Counted from the stretch's first letter, positions 28,745-42,646 are shown. The stretch: 64,000 nucleotides of DNA from Amorphochlora amoebiformis (GCA_054601695.1 BAAHQB010000167.1:62001-126000), one strand, 5' to 3'. Translations and numbers: made by a program. The notes: generated by a model not told the origin, from the sequence alone.

Positions 28745-28850
28745 GTCGTGTTGGAGACGTTTGCTAGTCGGTGCGGCGAGTGTTATGCTAACCCCAACGC
28801 TCCTCCTACGCCGCATCTCTTTCCATCTATGCTTATGCGATCCCGGCCAG
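28745..28850 (+). CDS. Exon 47 (inferred)
   Basis: Phase 0 in and 1 out, [20 protein letters not shown] and then [15 protein letters not shown]. The acceptor is GTAATCAG and the donor is GTTAAG. The CGEC pair has no partner close by, so I do not call a zinc site. A 0.4-kb TA/TG intron follows. Confidence 0.85.
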
Positions 28851-28930
28851 GTTAAGTCTACTTTTGAATATACTATATATATATATATATATATACATAT
28901 ATATATAATATATATAATATAATATATTTA

Positions 28931-28968
<38 letters not shown>

Positions 28969-28977
28969 TATATATAC

Positions 28978-29010
<33 letters not shown>

Positions 29011-29080
29011 ATACACTACACGTTAGGGTCTCAAATTCTGAGAATAAAAATATGCATTCGTTGTAAATGAATTATAATAT

Positions 29081-29131
<51 letters not shown>

Positions 29132-29257
29132 CTATATGTGTGTGTGTGTGTGTGTACATATATGTCCATGCAACACTAAAATATCCTTCATTCTTGAAAC
29201 CTGCAAATTTTTGTATTAAGTTTTCTACTCGTGCTTTACTGCATTCTTGCTGTTTAG

Positions 29258-29361
29258 GCGTGCTAAGGAGGCTCATGGCAGCTACAGAGCACGGGAGATT
29301 CTCAGAATTCCCTGAGGGCGCCTACGTTGCCCCAACTCCATTCATCGGGGTCAACCAAGAG
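29258..29361 (+). CDS. Exon 48 (inferred)
   Basis: Phase 1 in and 0 out, [20 protein letters not shown] and then [14 protein letters not shown]. The acceptor TGCTGTTTAG is strong and the donor is GTCAGA. The frame stays open 12 codons past the donor. A 0.3-kb TA intron follows. Confidence 0.83.
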
Positions 29362-29410
29362 GTCAGAGGAACAGAAATCCAGCCGAATATATTCATATAT
29401 GTATGTGTAA

Positions 29411-29462
<52 letters not shown>

Positions 29463-29498
29463 AGATATATATATATATATATATATGTACAAATATCA

Positions 29499-29529
<31 letters not shown>

Positions 29530-29669
29530 ATATATAATATATATATATATATATGTATAATATGATACATATATATATGGATATATATATACATATATAT
29601 ATATCACAAATATATATATATATATAAGTATATCTAGTATATATTTTATGAATGTAAATTATACGTAAG

Positions 29670-29717
29670 GACTATCGCGGGGAGTGGCGCGTGTTTGACG
29701 TCTTGTTCACGTTCCGG
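29670..29717 (+). CDS. Exon 49 (inferred)
   Basis: Phase 0/0, [16 protein letters not shown]. The acceptor is TACGTAAG and the donor is GTACTT. The following intron (29718-30803) is TA/CA repeat and holds three copies of a 57-bp segment. Confidence 0.8.
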
Positions 29718-29803
29718 GTACTTATACATACAGACTTCCATAATTTAAAATGAATGTACACATATACATACAAATTTATTTATATGAATATAAATAATAT
29801 ATA

Positions 29804-29843
<40 letters not shown>

Positions 29844-29985
29844 TATATATATGCATAATATACATATAGTACATATATATATATATATATATATACGTGT
29901 GTGTGTATGCATGTATACACTCACAAACACATATATATCTATATGTAGATATGCATAATACATATGTATATATATATATATATAC

Positions 29986-30016
<31 letters not shown>

Positions 30017-30106
30017 GTACATGTATACAGAAATATCAATATATATATATATATATATACATGTATATATATATATATATATAATATAATAATTTAATAT
30101 ATATAT

Positions 30107-30173
<67 letters not shown>

Positions 30174-30182
30174 TATTATAAA

Positions 30183-30234
<52 letters not shown>

Positions 30235-30290
30235 TAATATATATATATATGTATGTATTTATATTTGTAAAATTATACATATATTGAGAT

Positions 30291-30321
<31 letters not shown>

Positions 30322-30330
30322 CATATGTAT

Positions 30331-30380
30331 ATACATGTATATCTAAATAATATGTACAAATGTATACATAATGTATCATG

Positions 30381-30420
<40 letters not shown>

Positions 30421-30493
30421 CACATATATATACATGTGTATATACATGTATATCTAAATAATATGTATAAATGTATATACATAATGTATCATG

Positions 30494-30546
<53 letters not shown>

Positions 30547-30632
30547 ATACACACACATATATATACATGTGTAAATACATGTATATCTAAATAATATGCA
30601 TAAATGTATATACATAATGTATCATGTAATAT
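30331..30632. repeat. Three copies of a ~57-bp AT-rich segment
   Basis: The segment ATACATGTATATCTAAATAA...AATGTATCATGTAATAT occurs at about 30331, 30442 and 30575, with few substitutions and separated by (TA)n. It lies inside one intron. Confidence 0.75.
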
Positions 30633-30803
30633 TAATATATATATATATATATGTATATATTATATATATATATATATGTATACATATATATATATATATA
30701 TATATTATAAGATATACACATATATATATAATATATATATATAATATACATATATATACATATGTATATTTATAAATATACATTCATACGGTATGTCAAA
30801 TAG

Positions 30804-30830
30804 GTGCTTGTCGGCCATCTCTCTTTCTCC
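30804..30830 (+). CDS. Exon 50 (inferred, 27 nt)
   Basis: Phase 0/0, VLVGHLSFS. The acceptor is GTCAAATAG and the donor is GTAGGC. The 165-base intron is rich in CCGAACC/CCTGACC degenerate repeats and has no TA block. Confidence 0.7.
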
Positions 30831-30995
30831 GTAGGCTTGAACAATGACCCGACCCCGAACCTGAACCGAATCGAACCCTGACCCGAACCCAAATCAAACC
30901 TGAATATGCTGCCCCATAAACAAAACCCCAACCGTAACTCCAATACGGTGCCAACATTACTCACGGTCCAAACCTAAGCATAACTCTAACTCAAG

Positions 30996-31062
30996 GTATC
31001 AAAACAAGCCTCAATGGTTGGTCACCCGCTGGCTCCGGGGAATGTGGATGGGGAGGACTGGG
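30996..31062 (+). CDS. Exon 51 (inferred)
   Basis: Phase 0 in and 1 out, VSKQASMVGHPLAPGNVDGE and then DW. The acceptor is ACTCAAG and the donor is GTGAAC. The 0.8-k intron is TA/CA/TG repeat. Confidence 0.78.
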
Positions 31063-31093
31063 GTGAACGAATATTTACATTATGTATATATAC

Positions 31094-31132
<39 letters not shown>

Positions 31133-31212
31133 CATAAACATACATACATATATGTATGTATACATACATTATACATGTGAGTATAAAATGCATGTACATA
31201 CACATGTATAGT

Positions 31213-31318
<106 letters not shown>

Positions 31319-31586
31319 GTGTATGTATATACGTACATATAATACATGTATGTATAATATATAATATATATATACATATATGCATATGGTGTGTGTGTGT
31401 GTACATGTGTATGCATACACACACATATACACATCAATGCATATACATATATACACATATACACATGCATGCATGCGTATACATATGTGTACATATGCAC
31501 ATGTGTGTATGTGTGTGTGTATGTATGTATGTGTGTGTGTTTGTGTAGGTATGTATATGTATGTGTGTTTATGTGTGCACACATAC

Positions 31587-31627
<41 letters not shown>

Positions 31628-31767
31628 TTTTTGTATTGTTCAAGAGTAAACATATAATATACATGTATTATATACATACATACATATACATATATATGTA
31701 TATACATATACATATATATGTATGTATATATATGCATACATATACACATATACATATGCATACATGT

Positions 31768-31809
<42 letters not shown>

Positions 31810-31881
31810 TATGCAGCAATACATATGCAAATAGTACATAAACGTTTACACATGGATATATAGACATACATTATGGTACAG

Positions 31882-31924
31882 GTATAGTTGCAGAGAGGAT
31901 GGTTCGCCACGCAGAAGATCTGGG
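31882..31924 (+). CDS. Exon 52 (inferred)
   Basis: Phase 1 in and 2 out, IVAERMVRHAEDL. The acceptor is ATGGTACAG and the donor is GTATTA. An acceptor ten bases downstream cannot keep the frame, but TTGCAG at 31893 can, which would drop IVA. Confidence 0.75.
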
Positions 31925-31977
31925 GTATTAATATACGTGTTACAACATGTATATACCTATATATGTTCATATAAGTA

Positions 31978-32020
<43 letters not shown>

Positions 32021-32024
<4 letters not shown>

Positions 32025-32255
32025 AATGCAAGTGGAAGCTATGGCTACTTAAACACCGGTGGACTATATGGTTAGACAGGGCGCTAATGGTAGTTCGACT
32101 ATGGATAGATGGGGCTCGACTAGTAGTCGAAACCCAATGACCTCGGAACCCAATGACCTCGGAACCCATAGATTCCAGAGGAAGACAGGAAGATTATCTG
32201 AATACCGCACTTAAGTTATGCATTCGTTTTAGTCCGATTTGAGACAAGGAGGCAG
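32021..32255 (-). mobile_element. TGTTA...TAACA dispersed element, diverged minus-strand copy
   Basis: Read on the minus strand this block matches the elements at 11588, 57151 and 60572. It shares ACGAATG...ACTT...GTGCGG, CTTCCTCTGGAA, ATGGGTTCCGAGG (twice) and ends TGCATTAACA next to TA repeat. Its head (the tRNA-like part) is missing or unrecognisable, so the right limit is approximate. It carries a 17-bp tandem repeat (CCCAATGACCTCGGAA). Confidence 0.5.
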
Positions 32256-32327
32256 CGTGCCTCTCAACAACTATCAGGTGAGACCAAACAACGTTGAGGT
32301 TCGACGATGGAATGTAAGGCTGATCAG

Positions 32328-32438
32328 AGAGACATCAAAGGACACCGGTGTTGGTCAGGCTCTTGTGACCAGCTATTCTGAGGACGTCGATGAGGCTGCA
32401 GATGACCGCCAAGGTTCCAGCGAGGCTTCGATGTCATG
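32328..32438 (+). CDS. Exon 53, acidic (inferred)
   Basis: Phase 2 in and 2 out, ETSKDTGVGQALVTSYSEDV and then DEAADDRQGSSEASMS. The acceptor is TGATCAG and the donor is GTAAAG. The frame is open upstream to 32239, so the start is uncertain. Downstream to 32590 two diverged copies of a GAAAGAATCGTCAGAAATGT-type segment occur, then TA/TG repeat. Confidence 0.62.
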
Positions 32439-32616
32439 GTAAAGAGCGAAAGAATCGTCAGAAATGTGACAATCTGCGATGTCACGACAAAAAACGGAAG
32501 AATCATCAGATACGTGACAATGAGACAGGCGCTGAGGAGATTGATAGCAATGGTTAACGATATGGGGTCGAGTGCGGCTACGTGTAAAAATATTATATGT
32601 ATATTATACATATTAC

Positions 32617-32670
<54 letters not shown>

Positions 32671-32706
32671 TTGTGTATTTGTATCATACGACTTTATAAT
32701 ATATAT

Positions 32707-32745
<39 letters not shown>

Positions 32746-32773
32746 ATTATATATGGTATATATATATATACAC

Positions 32774-32808
<35 letters not shown>

Positions 32809-32809
32809 G

Positions 32810-32843
<34 letters not shown>

Positions 32844-32897
32844 ATAATTAAATTATACATTTATACATATATACGTATATAAAATTACTATAATCGG

Positions 32898-32946
<49 letters not shown>

Positions 32947-33003
32947 CATGTATAAATAAATATATACATGTACATATTGTATACAACACATACATGTACA
33001 CAG

Positions 33004-33057
33004 GGTACCGGTGCATACGCTCGTACATCTGGCTCACCAGGCTCTTAAGAATGCTCC
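33004..33057 (+). CDS. Exon 54 (inferred)
   Basis: Phase 2 in and 2 out, VPVHTLVHLAHQALKNA. The acceptor GTACACAG follows TA/CA repeat, and the donor is GTACCA. The frame stays open another 15 codons (YHSRTLALSLSFYI) to a stop. Confidence 0.7.
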
Positions 33058-33230
33058 GTACCATTCCCGAACTCTGGCTCTTTCTTTGTCTTTTTACATC
33101 TGAGTCTCCTCCTTCTCTCTCTTTCTCGTTCTCTATATGTAAATACACATATATAAATATAACATATACATAGATATATGCACTAAGGTAATATGCACTT
33201 CATTAGATTTATATATATACATATATATAT

Positions 33231-33268
<38 letters not shown>

Positions 33269-33293
33269 TATATATGTGTGTGTATATATTTAC

Positions 33294-33417
<124 letters not shown>

Positions 33418-33531
33418 CATTTATGCATATGTATATGTATATATATGTATATATGTATGTATGTGTGTATGTATGATGTAGATATATTTACACTTACATA
33501 GATACACATGTATGCGTATCCATATGTATAT

Positions 33532-33628
<97 letters not shown>

Positions 33629-33938
33629 AAGTGCATATGTATACATATATATATATATATACATCGTAATATATATATATATATAAATAGATATTAATTA
33701 TAGATACGAAATGTACTTATTAATAATAGCCACAAGCACGTTGTATTGGTATTTCTACGTCTCCTACAAGCCCAACAAGTATCCAAAAAACCCTAACTCT
33801 ACCCTAATCTCCCCAAAAAGGGATGGTTCCCGGGCTCTCTCCACAGTCCTAGGGCCTCCTATTTGGGATAACAATTTCGAGAATTTTAACAGAACAGAAG
33901 ATTAGTCTTGCCAACCGAATTATTATCCAGTTGGTCAG

Positions 33939-34059
33939 GGGGACATGTCACGCAAAACAGTTTCCCTGTGAAAGACCAGGATATCTCCTATATCCTATAA
34001 TACTCGGGGAAACCTCCGGAATGGCCAATGGCGGCGAGACGAATGTTGAATGCATGTGC
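33939..34059 (+). CDS. Exon 55 (weak)
   Basis: Phase 2 in and 0 out, GTCHAKQFPCERPGYLLYPI and then ILGETSGMANGGETNVECMC. The acceptor is TTGGTCAG and the donor is GTATGT. The frame remains open to 34170. The preceding intron (33058-33938) holds TA blocks and an unplaced island at 33710-33905. Confidence 0.5.
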
Positions 34060-34498
34060 GTATGTATGCAAGTATGTATAAATGTAGGTATGTGTATGAA
34101 ATGTTTCCGCAATGTTTTCGAACTAGCCTGTGTCCGCCTCAAAGCGAGAGATAAGCGGGCCAAGGTGTGAATACTCCATCACGAAGCGGCAAAGAATTTT
34201 CCCGAACCTGGTTATGACCCCAGCGATCACGGGACCGTCTCTAAACGTGGTCGAATCGAAAGGATAGGTTAGGTATTGACCAGAGACAACCCATGGTTGA
34301 TCCTGGGTGTACGACTCCATCTTGATGAAAAAAACTCATGCGCATATGATATAAATCGAGATAAAGTTGGTGGAGACAATGGTCTCCTGAGTAAGTCACG
34401 TTGCCTAATCTGATTTCTAACCGTAATATAACCATGCCTCTAAGCTTACCCTTACCCTAATCCTAACCTAACTGTACGGCAACCCTAATCGACTTCAG
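34060..34498. other. Unresolved non-repeat island
   Basis: About 440 bases of balanced composition, with open frames on both strands (for example minus 34123-34320 and 34241-34435, about 65 codons each) and a CCCTAATCCTAACC stretch at 34450. I could not place an exon with matching phase. It may be intron or part of a decayed element. Confidence 0.5.
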
Positions 34499-34540
34499 GT
34501 ACATACCTGTCGTCTAGTACGCGAGATGTCTCTCTTTGAG
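34499..34540 (+). CDS. Exon 56 (inferred)
   Basis: Phase 0/0, VHTCRLVREMSLFE. The acceptor CGACTTCAG is strong and the donor is GTAGCC. The next intron (34541-35897, 1.36 kb) is TA/TG repeat with two small direct duplications near 35612/35650 and 35795/35825. Confidence 0.72.
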
Positions 34541-34578
34541 GTAGCCTATATTAAGCCTTGTACATTAAGTAAACGATT

Positions 34579-34620
<42 letters not shown>

Positions 34621-34700
34621 GTTTATATACATATATATATATATACATATGTGTGTATATATAATATATATATTTATATATATATGAATCTATGTACACG

Positions 34701-34867
<167 letters not shown>

Positions 34868-34960
34868 ATGTCTATATGTATACATTATTATTAGTGTATA
34901 TATGTATACAATGTATATGTAATTGCAGACATATATATACATGCATCTATGCATATACAA

Positions 34961-35029
<69 letters not shown>

Positions 35030-35061
35030 TTATATATATATTATATATTTTTATTATATAT

Positions 35062-35114
<53 letters not shown>

Positions 35115-35129
35115 CTAAGTTTATTATAC

Positions 35130-35170
<41 letters not shown>

Positions 35171-35187
35171 CATATTAAAATATATTA

Positions 35188-35227
<40 letters not shown>

Positions 35228-35280
35228 ATATATATATATATATATATATTACACATGTATATATATATATACATATATAT

Positions 35281-35311
<31 letters not shown>

Positions 35312-35429
35312 TTACATATGTATACTAATAAAAGTATGCATTTATATTTATAAAGTATATACATATATGTGTATATATATATGTATGTATATATGTGTAT
35401 ATAATGTATGTATATATATTATAGATACA

Positions 35430-35467
<38 letters not shown>

Positions 35468-35474
35468 TATATAC

Positions 35475-35524
<50 letters not shown>

Positions 35525-35577
35525 ATGTGTTTGTATAGGCAAGTATGTGTATACACAAACGTATATAGCATGCTATA

Positions 35578-35616
<39 letters not shown>

Positions 35617-35667
35617 CTATATTGAATATTATATATATATATATATATATTTGTCTATATTGAATAT

Positions 35668-35706
<39 letters not shown>

Positions 35707-35838
35707 ATAGGTATGTATGGGTGGTGTGTATGTGTATGTGTACGTGAATATATTAAAATCATATTGTTGGCTTCATATATATATATATATATATATAACA
35801 CACATATATTCATGTATATATATATAACACATATATTC

Positions 35839-35873
<35 letters not shown>

Positions 35874-35897
35874 ATGTGTTTGATATACATATACCAG

Positions 35898-36018
35898 AAA
35901 CAAAGTAGTGCGAAATCGCAAATTGACATTCCAAACCCTACCCCTCTTCAATTTCAACAAGGAGGGAGTGGGGGAGATGAAGAGGGTGGGGTTGGGGGGG
36001 GTTGGGGCGAGGCAAGAG
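35898..36018 (+). CDS. Exon 57, Gly-rich (inferred; end uncertain)
   Basis: Phase 0 in. It reads KQSSAKSQIDIPNPTPLQFQ, then a Gly/Glu-rich tract ending GGGWGEAR. The phase-1 donor GTGCGT at 36019 is needed to join exon 58. The frame remains open to GTGTTC at 36072. It contains a run of eight G, so indels are possible. Confidence 0.65.
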
Positions 36019-36183
36019 GTGCGTCTTTGAGGTCAAGAGGGGCCTGGGGAACGATGCTAGATGGGCAGAAGGTGTTCCATTATTTTGAAGCTATTACTAT
36101 TACTATATTCCACCCAAAACTTTGGTATGATGTATGTATGTTTGGGTCTTTTTTTGCATTTTATGGTTCAAATATGATATTTG

Positions 36184-36214
<31 letters not shown>

Positions 36215-36440
36215 TACACTAATATATACATATATATATACATAGCTCTAAATATTTACATGTGCGATACATATATAATATATATATATATATTATATAT
36301 ATATATATATATACATATATATAAATATATAAATGTATACAAATACATACATATATACCGATTGCATATCTTCTAATCTTCATCATTGTGATCGTATTAT
36401 GTTTCAACAAGGGTATGGGGCTAAAGGCTCTCAATTCTAA

Positions 36441-36520
36441 ATATCCATAAACCTAACTGAATATCCATAAACCTAACTGAATATCCATAAACCTAACTGA
36501 ATATCCATAAACCTAACTGA
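36441..36520. repeat. 20-bp tandem repeat, four exact copies
   Basis: ATATCCATAAACCTAACTGA is repeated four times without a mismatch in the intron between exons 57 and 58, ending 49 bases before the exon 58 acceptor. Each unit contains CCTAAC, a branch-point-like motif. Confidence 0.95.
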
Positions 36521-36569
36521 AGTCATTGATTGGAATATTCTCACAAGTTAATTATATAGGAACTATCAG

Positions 36570-36632
36570 ACGTCGACGTAGTATTTCTCTCAGCGTCGGT
36601 ACCTTCTGTGGGCCTTGTGTCTCGTCGCCTAA
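36570..36632 (+). CDS. Exon 58 (inferred)
   Basis: Phase 1 in and 1 out, VDVVFLSASVPSVGLVSRRL. The acceptor is AACTATCAG and the donor is GTATAC. The 0.75-kb intron contains TA repeat, an (ATT)n tract at 36911-36962 and the (TTAGGG)5 block. Confidence 0.7.
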
Positions 36633-36705
36633 GTATACAATATCTTTTTTTTTTGCATGAAAATAAGCATTGTAGATGTATATAATTATATATGTATATA
36701 TATAC

Positions 36706-36744
<39 letters not shown>

Positions 36745-36849
36745 TATTATATATATATATATGTAGATATACATATATATACACATATATGAATAAATAT
36801 ATAATATACATAATATGTATATGTATATATATGAATAAATATAATATAC

Positions 36850-36890
<41 letters not shown>

Positions 36891-36987
36891 TATATATATA
36901 TTCCTTCTGTATATTATTATTGTTATTAATATTATTATTAATATTATTATTATTATTATTAAATATATATATATATATATATATATA

Positions 36988-37127
<140 letters not shown>

Positions 37128-37304
37128 TACATATATATATATATACGTGTAATATATCTATGTACATTATATGTATATATATATATATATACGTGTATAT
37201 ATATATATATAGATATAATATATATAAATATATATATATATATTATATGTAGATATATATTTAGAAATACATACATATTTTTACATTCCGATTCCAAACT
37301 CTCC

Positions 37305-37336
37305 CAGGGTTAGGGTTAGGGTTAGGGTTAGGGTTA
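37305..37336 (+). repeat. Interstitial TTAGGG array
   Basis: Five consecutive GGGTTA units follow CTCCCA in the intron before exon 59. The exact unit is the TTAGGG telomere type. It lies inside the gene, so it is interstitial and not a chromosome end. Confidence 0.9.
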
Positions 37337-37384
37337 AAAGAAAAACCTAGCCAACCCTCTGAATAAAAATGTTTTTGCGTTCAG

Positions 37385-37520
37385 TTGGGCTCGCAGTGGA
37401 GTCTAGGAAGCCGTTGTTAGCCATTCTGGCTACATCGCCGGTACTCTCGGGGGGTTCGGCAATGCAAACAAGTTCTAGTGTGCTGTCAGAGGCTCAGGAC
37501 GCGTCTTATGATGGTTTAGG
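37385..37520 (+). CDS. Exon 59 (inferred)
   Basis: Phase 1 in and 2 out, [20 protein letters not shown] and then a Ser/Gly-rich part ([20 protein letters not shown]). The acceptor TGCGTTCAG is strong and the donor is GTGCGT. The next intron (37521-39320, 1.8 kb) has TTA-trinucleotide, TA and a GA/CA compound repeat. Confidence 0.85.
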
Positions 37521-37717
37521 GTGCGTGTAGATATGAATTTATATGTATGATTTTCACGTTTGAAATGTGTGGAAATATTACACAATGCAATATATGTGTA
37601 TTATTATTATTATTATTGTTATTGTTATTATTATTTTTGTTATTATTATTATATATATATATATATATATTAGGAAAATTATATGCATATAAAAAAATAC
37701 ATATATGTATATTACAT

Positions 37718-37830
<113 letters not shown>

Positions 37831-37837
37831 TATATAT

Positions 37838-37871
<34 letters not shown>

Positions 37872-38037
37872 CATGTATATGTTTATGTGTGTTTATAAAA
37901 AATTTAAATAATTATATATATATATATATATATATACATATATATATACATATACATATATTACATACATATATACATATACATATGTACATAACATATC
38001 TATTTTTTTGTGTGTATACACATAGATAAATTTATGT

Positions 38038-38145
38038 ACGTACCGAAGTGGTCTATCACGACACAGATGTTGTCATAGCCTACATATTACAAACAAGAAA
38101 CCACATTTCTACTAAAGAAGAGGCTGCAATGAAATACATGCCATA
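38038..38145 (+). other. Unplaced open island
   Basis: Normal-composition stretch with one open frame (RTEVVYHDTDVVIAYILQTR and onward), but no donor GT before the TA repeat and no acceptor in the required phase. It could be a missed exon, an alternative exon or the remnant of another gene. Confidence 0.4.
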
Positions 38146-38146
38146 T

Positions 38147-38192
<46 letters not shown>

Positions 38193-38357
38193 GATATATA
38201 TGTTATATATAATGTATACAGCTTATATCATCCATTCTGTATGTGTGTAATATAAATATTTATACATACATGCATATTATATATATATATATATATACAT
38301 ATATATACTTGTTCATATATGTGTATCTAGTATAAATATGGGTATATGTATTAATAT

Positions 38358-38393
<36 letters not shown>

Positions 38394-38463
38394 ATATATT
38401 TATATATATATATATATATATATATGCATGTAATATATATATATACATGAGTGTGTATGTACA

Positions 38464-38508
<45 letters not shown>

Positions 38509-38542
38509 TATGCAAATATATATGTATATATATAATACATAT

Positions 38543-38835
<293 letters not shown>

Positions 38836-38846
38836 CATATATATAC

Positions 38847-38907
<61 letters not shown>

Positions 38908-38945
38908 TATATATATATGTGTAATATATATATTATGTTTATATT

Positions 38946-39069
<124 letters not shown>

Positions 39070-39320
39070 AATATATATATATATATATATATGTATATGT
39101 ATATATATATATATGCATTTATATATATATTATATATATATATATACTATATACTATACACTATATATACATTGTATATATTGTGAAAAGATGTAAATGA
39201 ATAGGTGTTATACACAAAATAAAATTGCAGTGTAAATATGTATAATTCTAACTAAATAGAAATGTATTTATTCCTATATCAATATGCTCATATATATTTA
39301 TATGCCCGTGTTACAAATAG

Positions 39321-39372
39321 ATTCGACTCCAAAGTTCCCGAGGAGCTCAAGGATTTAAATCAACACATTTAT
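39321..39372 (+). CDS. Exon 60 (inferred)
   Basis: Phase 2 in and 0 out, [17 protein letters not shown]. The acceptor is ACAAATAG and the donor is GTAACA. A 0.9-kb pure TA/TG intron follows. Confidence 0.78.
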
Positions 39373-39402
39373 GTAACATATATATATATATATGTATGTA
39401 TG

Positions 39403-39458
<56 letters not shown>

Positions 39459-39539
39459 GCATAAAAATACATATATATATACATATATGATAAAATTATA
39501 TGCGTTACAAGTATGAATGTAATATATACGTACAATGTG

Positions 39540-39614
<75 letters not shown>

Positions 39615-39659
39615 ATGTATATACGTAAATATATACATGAAATGCATATATATATTATC

Positions 39660-39746
<87 letters not shown>

Positions 39747-39748
39747 TG

Positions 39749-39854
<106 letters not shown>

Positions 39855-39882
39855 ATGTGTATATATATAGTATATATATATA

Positions 39883-39970
<88 letters not shown>

Positions 39971-39972
39971 GA

Positions 39973-40114
<142 letters not shown>

Positions 40115-40264
40115 AGAATGTGTGTGTGTGTGTATATATATAGATATTTATTTATTTATTTATACATTAGATATATACACATATATATCTATATATATAA
40201 ATATATATATAAATATATATATATATATATCATGTAAATGTATATATAGATAATCTATGTATAG

Positions 40265-40334
40265 GCTTGGGAGGGTTCCAGGCTTGCAAGGGCATTTTGT
40301 GCATATGTAACCAGTGCGGATACTGTCATTGGAG
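40265..40334 (+). CDS. Exon 61 (inferred)
   Basis: Phase 0 in and 1 out, AWEGSRLARAFCAYVTSADT and then VIG. The acceptor is ATGTATAG and the donor is GTTTAT. An internal donor GTAACC at 40307 would break the phase to exon 62. A 0.88-kb TA intron follows. Confidence 0.78.
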
Positions 40335-40337
40335 GTT

Positions 40338-40412
<75 letters not shown>

Positions 40413-40487
40413 TTATGTGTGTATGTGTGCGTGTGTGTGTATGAAAACATATAACGTGTATTCACTTTACATATGTGTATATATATG

Positions 40488-40566
<79 letters not shown>

Positions 40567-40779
40567 ATATATATATATATATATATTTATAATATACGTA
40601 CACGTTTTTATTTTATACATATTTATGTATATATACGTGAATGTAAGTCCATACACACATACAGGCTTTCACATATACATTGTGAAATATACATAAGTGA
40701 ATGACATACGTACAATACACATATATACACATATACACACACACACATATATATATATATATATTTCCATATATATACA

Positions 40780-40875
<96 letters not shown>

Positions 40876-40963
40876 TTCATATATATATATATATATAGAA
40901 TATATGTATATATATACATATATATGCATATATATGTTTATATTATAAATATATATATGTATG

Positions 40964-40995
<32 letters not shown>

Positions 40996-41001
40996 CATAT
41001 A

Positions 41002-41090
<89 letters not shown>

Positions 41091-41218
41091 GCGCATATAT
41101 ATATTTATATATATATATACATATATACACACACACATATATATATATATATATGCATGTATATATATATATATATATATCATATGTGTCTCATATATAA
41201 TTTCATATGAACATGTAG

Positions 41219-41264
41219 GTTTTACCCGGTCAGCAACAAAGGGAGCGAGGGATGCGGACATCGG
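41219..41264 (+). CDS. Exon 62 (inferred)
   Basis: Phase 1 in and 2 out, [14 protein letters not shown]. The acceptor is ACATGTAG and the donor is GTAAGT. The 201-base intron begins with a CT-rich tract. Confidence 0.78.
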
Positions 41265-41465
41265 GTAAGTTTGCTCACTCTCTCTCCTCTCCTCTCTTGT
41301 CCACACCTATCTCTTTTTCTCCTCTCTTTCTCTCTCCTCGCCTTATCAGATGGATTCGAGTATACCATTACTTACTCTCTCTACTCTCCGTGTATTATGC
41401 CTTGCCCCATGTGCATCCACCTTGACAAGCGTAAATGGTTTCTGCAATCGACGTCTAATCAATAG

Positions 41466-41514
41466 GCTTGCGGCTAGCGTACAGGCTATGATTTGCATCG
41501 AGGGCGACCAAAGG
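41466..41514 (+). CDS. Exon 63 (inferred; start uncertain)
   Basis: Phase 2 in and 0 out, [16 protein letters not shown], after TCTAATCAATAG. The frame is open upstream to 41350 and an in-phase acceptor at about 41427 would add [12 protein letters not shown]. The donor is GTACCC. The following intron (41515-42487) is TA/TG/CA repeat. Confidence 0.62.
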
Positions 41515-41612
41515 GTACCCACAATGTATAACAATGTATGTATGCATATGTATATGTATACATACATATAATATATATATATATATATATATGTATATCC
41601 ATATTTAATACG

Positions 41613-41691
<79 letters not shown>

Positions 41692-41794
41692 TTGTGTGTA
41701 TATAAATATATATACATGTATGTATATATATACACACACACATATATATATATACATATACTATGTGTGTGTGTGCATACAACCTTAACATATA

Positions 41795-41934
<140 letters not shown>

Positions 41935-41938
41935 TATT

Positions 41939-41970
<32 letters not shown>

Positions 41971-42101
41971 AATATACATATGATTTTGTGCTCATAGAGC
42001 ATATACATATATATATATATATATATATATGTAAATATATATATATATATATATGAATACATATGCATACACATATATATGTTTGTGTGTGCATACAACG
42101 T

Positions 42102-42183
<82 letters not shown>

Positions 42184-42281
42184 ATATATATATATACATA
42201 TATATGTATGTATGTATATATATATATATATATATGAATATGTATACAGCATGGTGTTAATTTAACACAGATATATACTTG

Positions 42282-42349
<68 letters not shown>

Positions 42350-42487
42350 AACATGAATATAGCTAAATAAAATAAATATATATATACTTCTATATGTATG
42401 TATTGTATACTACATAAATATATAAACTATATACTACATATGCATATCTAATACCATATATGAATATTTACATACCCGCGCATCAAG

Positions 42488-42570
42488 GCCCTCCGCGACG
42501 CCATAATGCTATTCGAACCTTCATCCCCCCTCATCCACATTGTTGACTTTGCTATCTCATTCCAGACAAA
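42488..42570 (+). CDS. Exon 64 (inferred)
   Basis: Phase 0 in and 2 out, ALRDAIMLFEPSSPLIHIVD and then FAISFQT. The acceptor is GCATCAAG and the donor is GTGAGC. The intron to exon 65 is only 76 bases and contains an A9 run. Confidence 0.83.
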
Positions 42571-42646
42571 GTGAGCGTCATACCCTTGAACTTACCCATC
42601 AAATAGAAAACAAAAAAAAAGCATAAAGATACAATATCCTTCCCAG

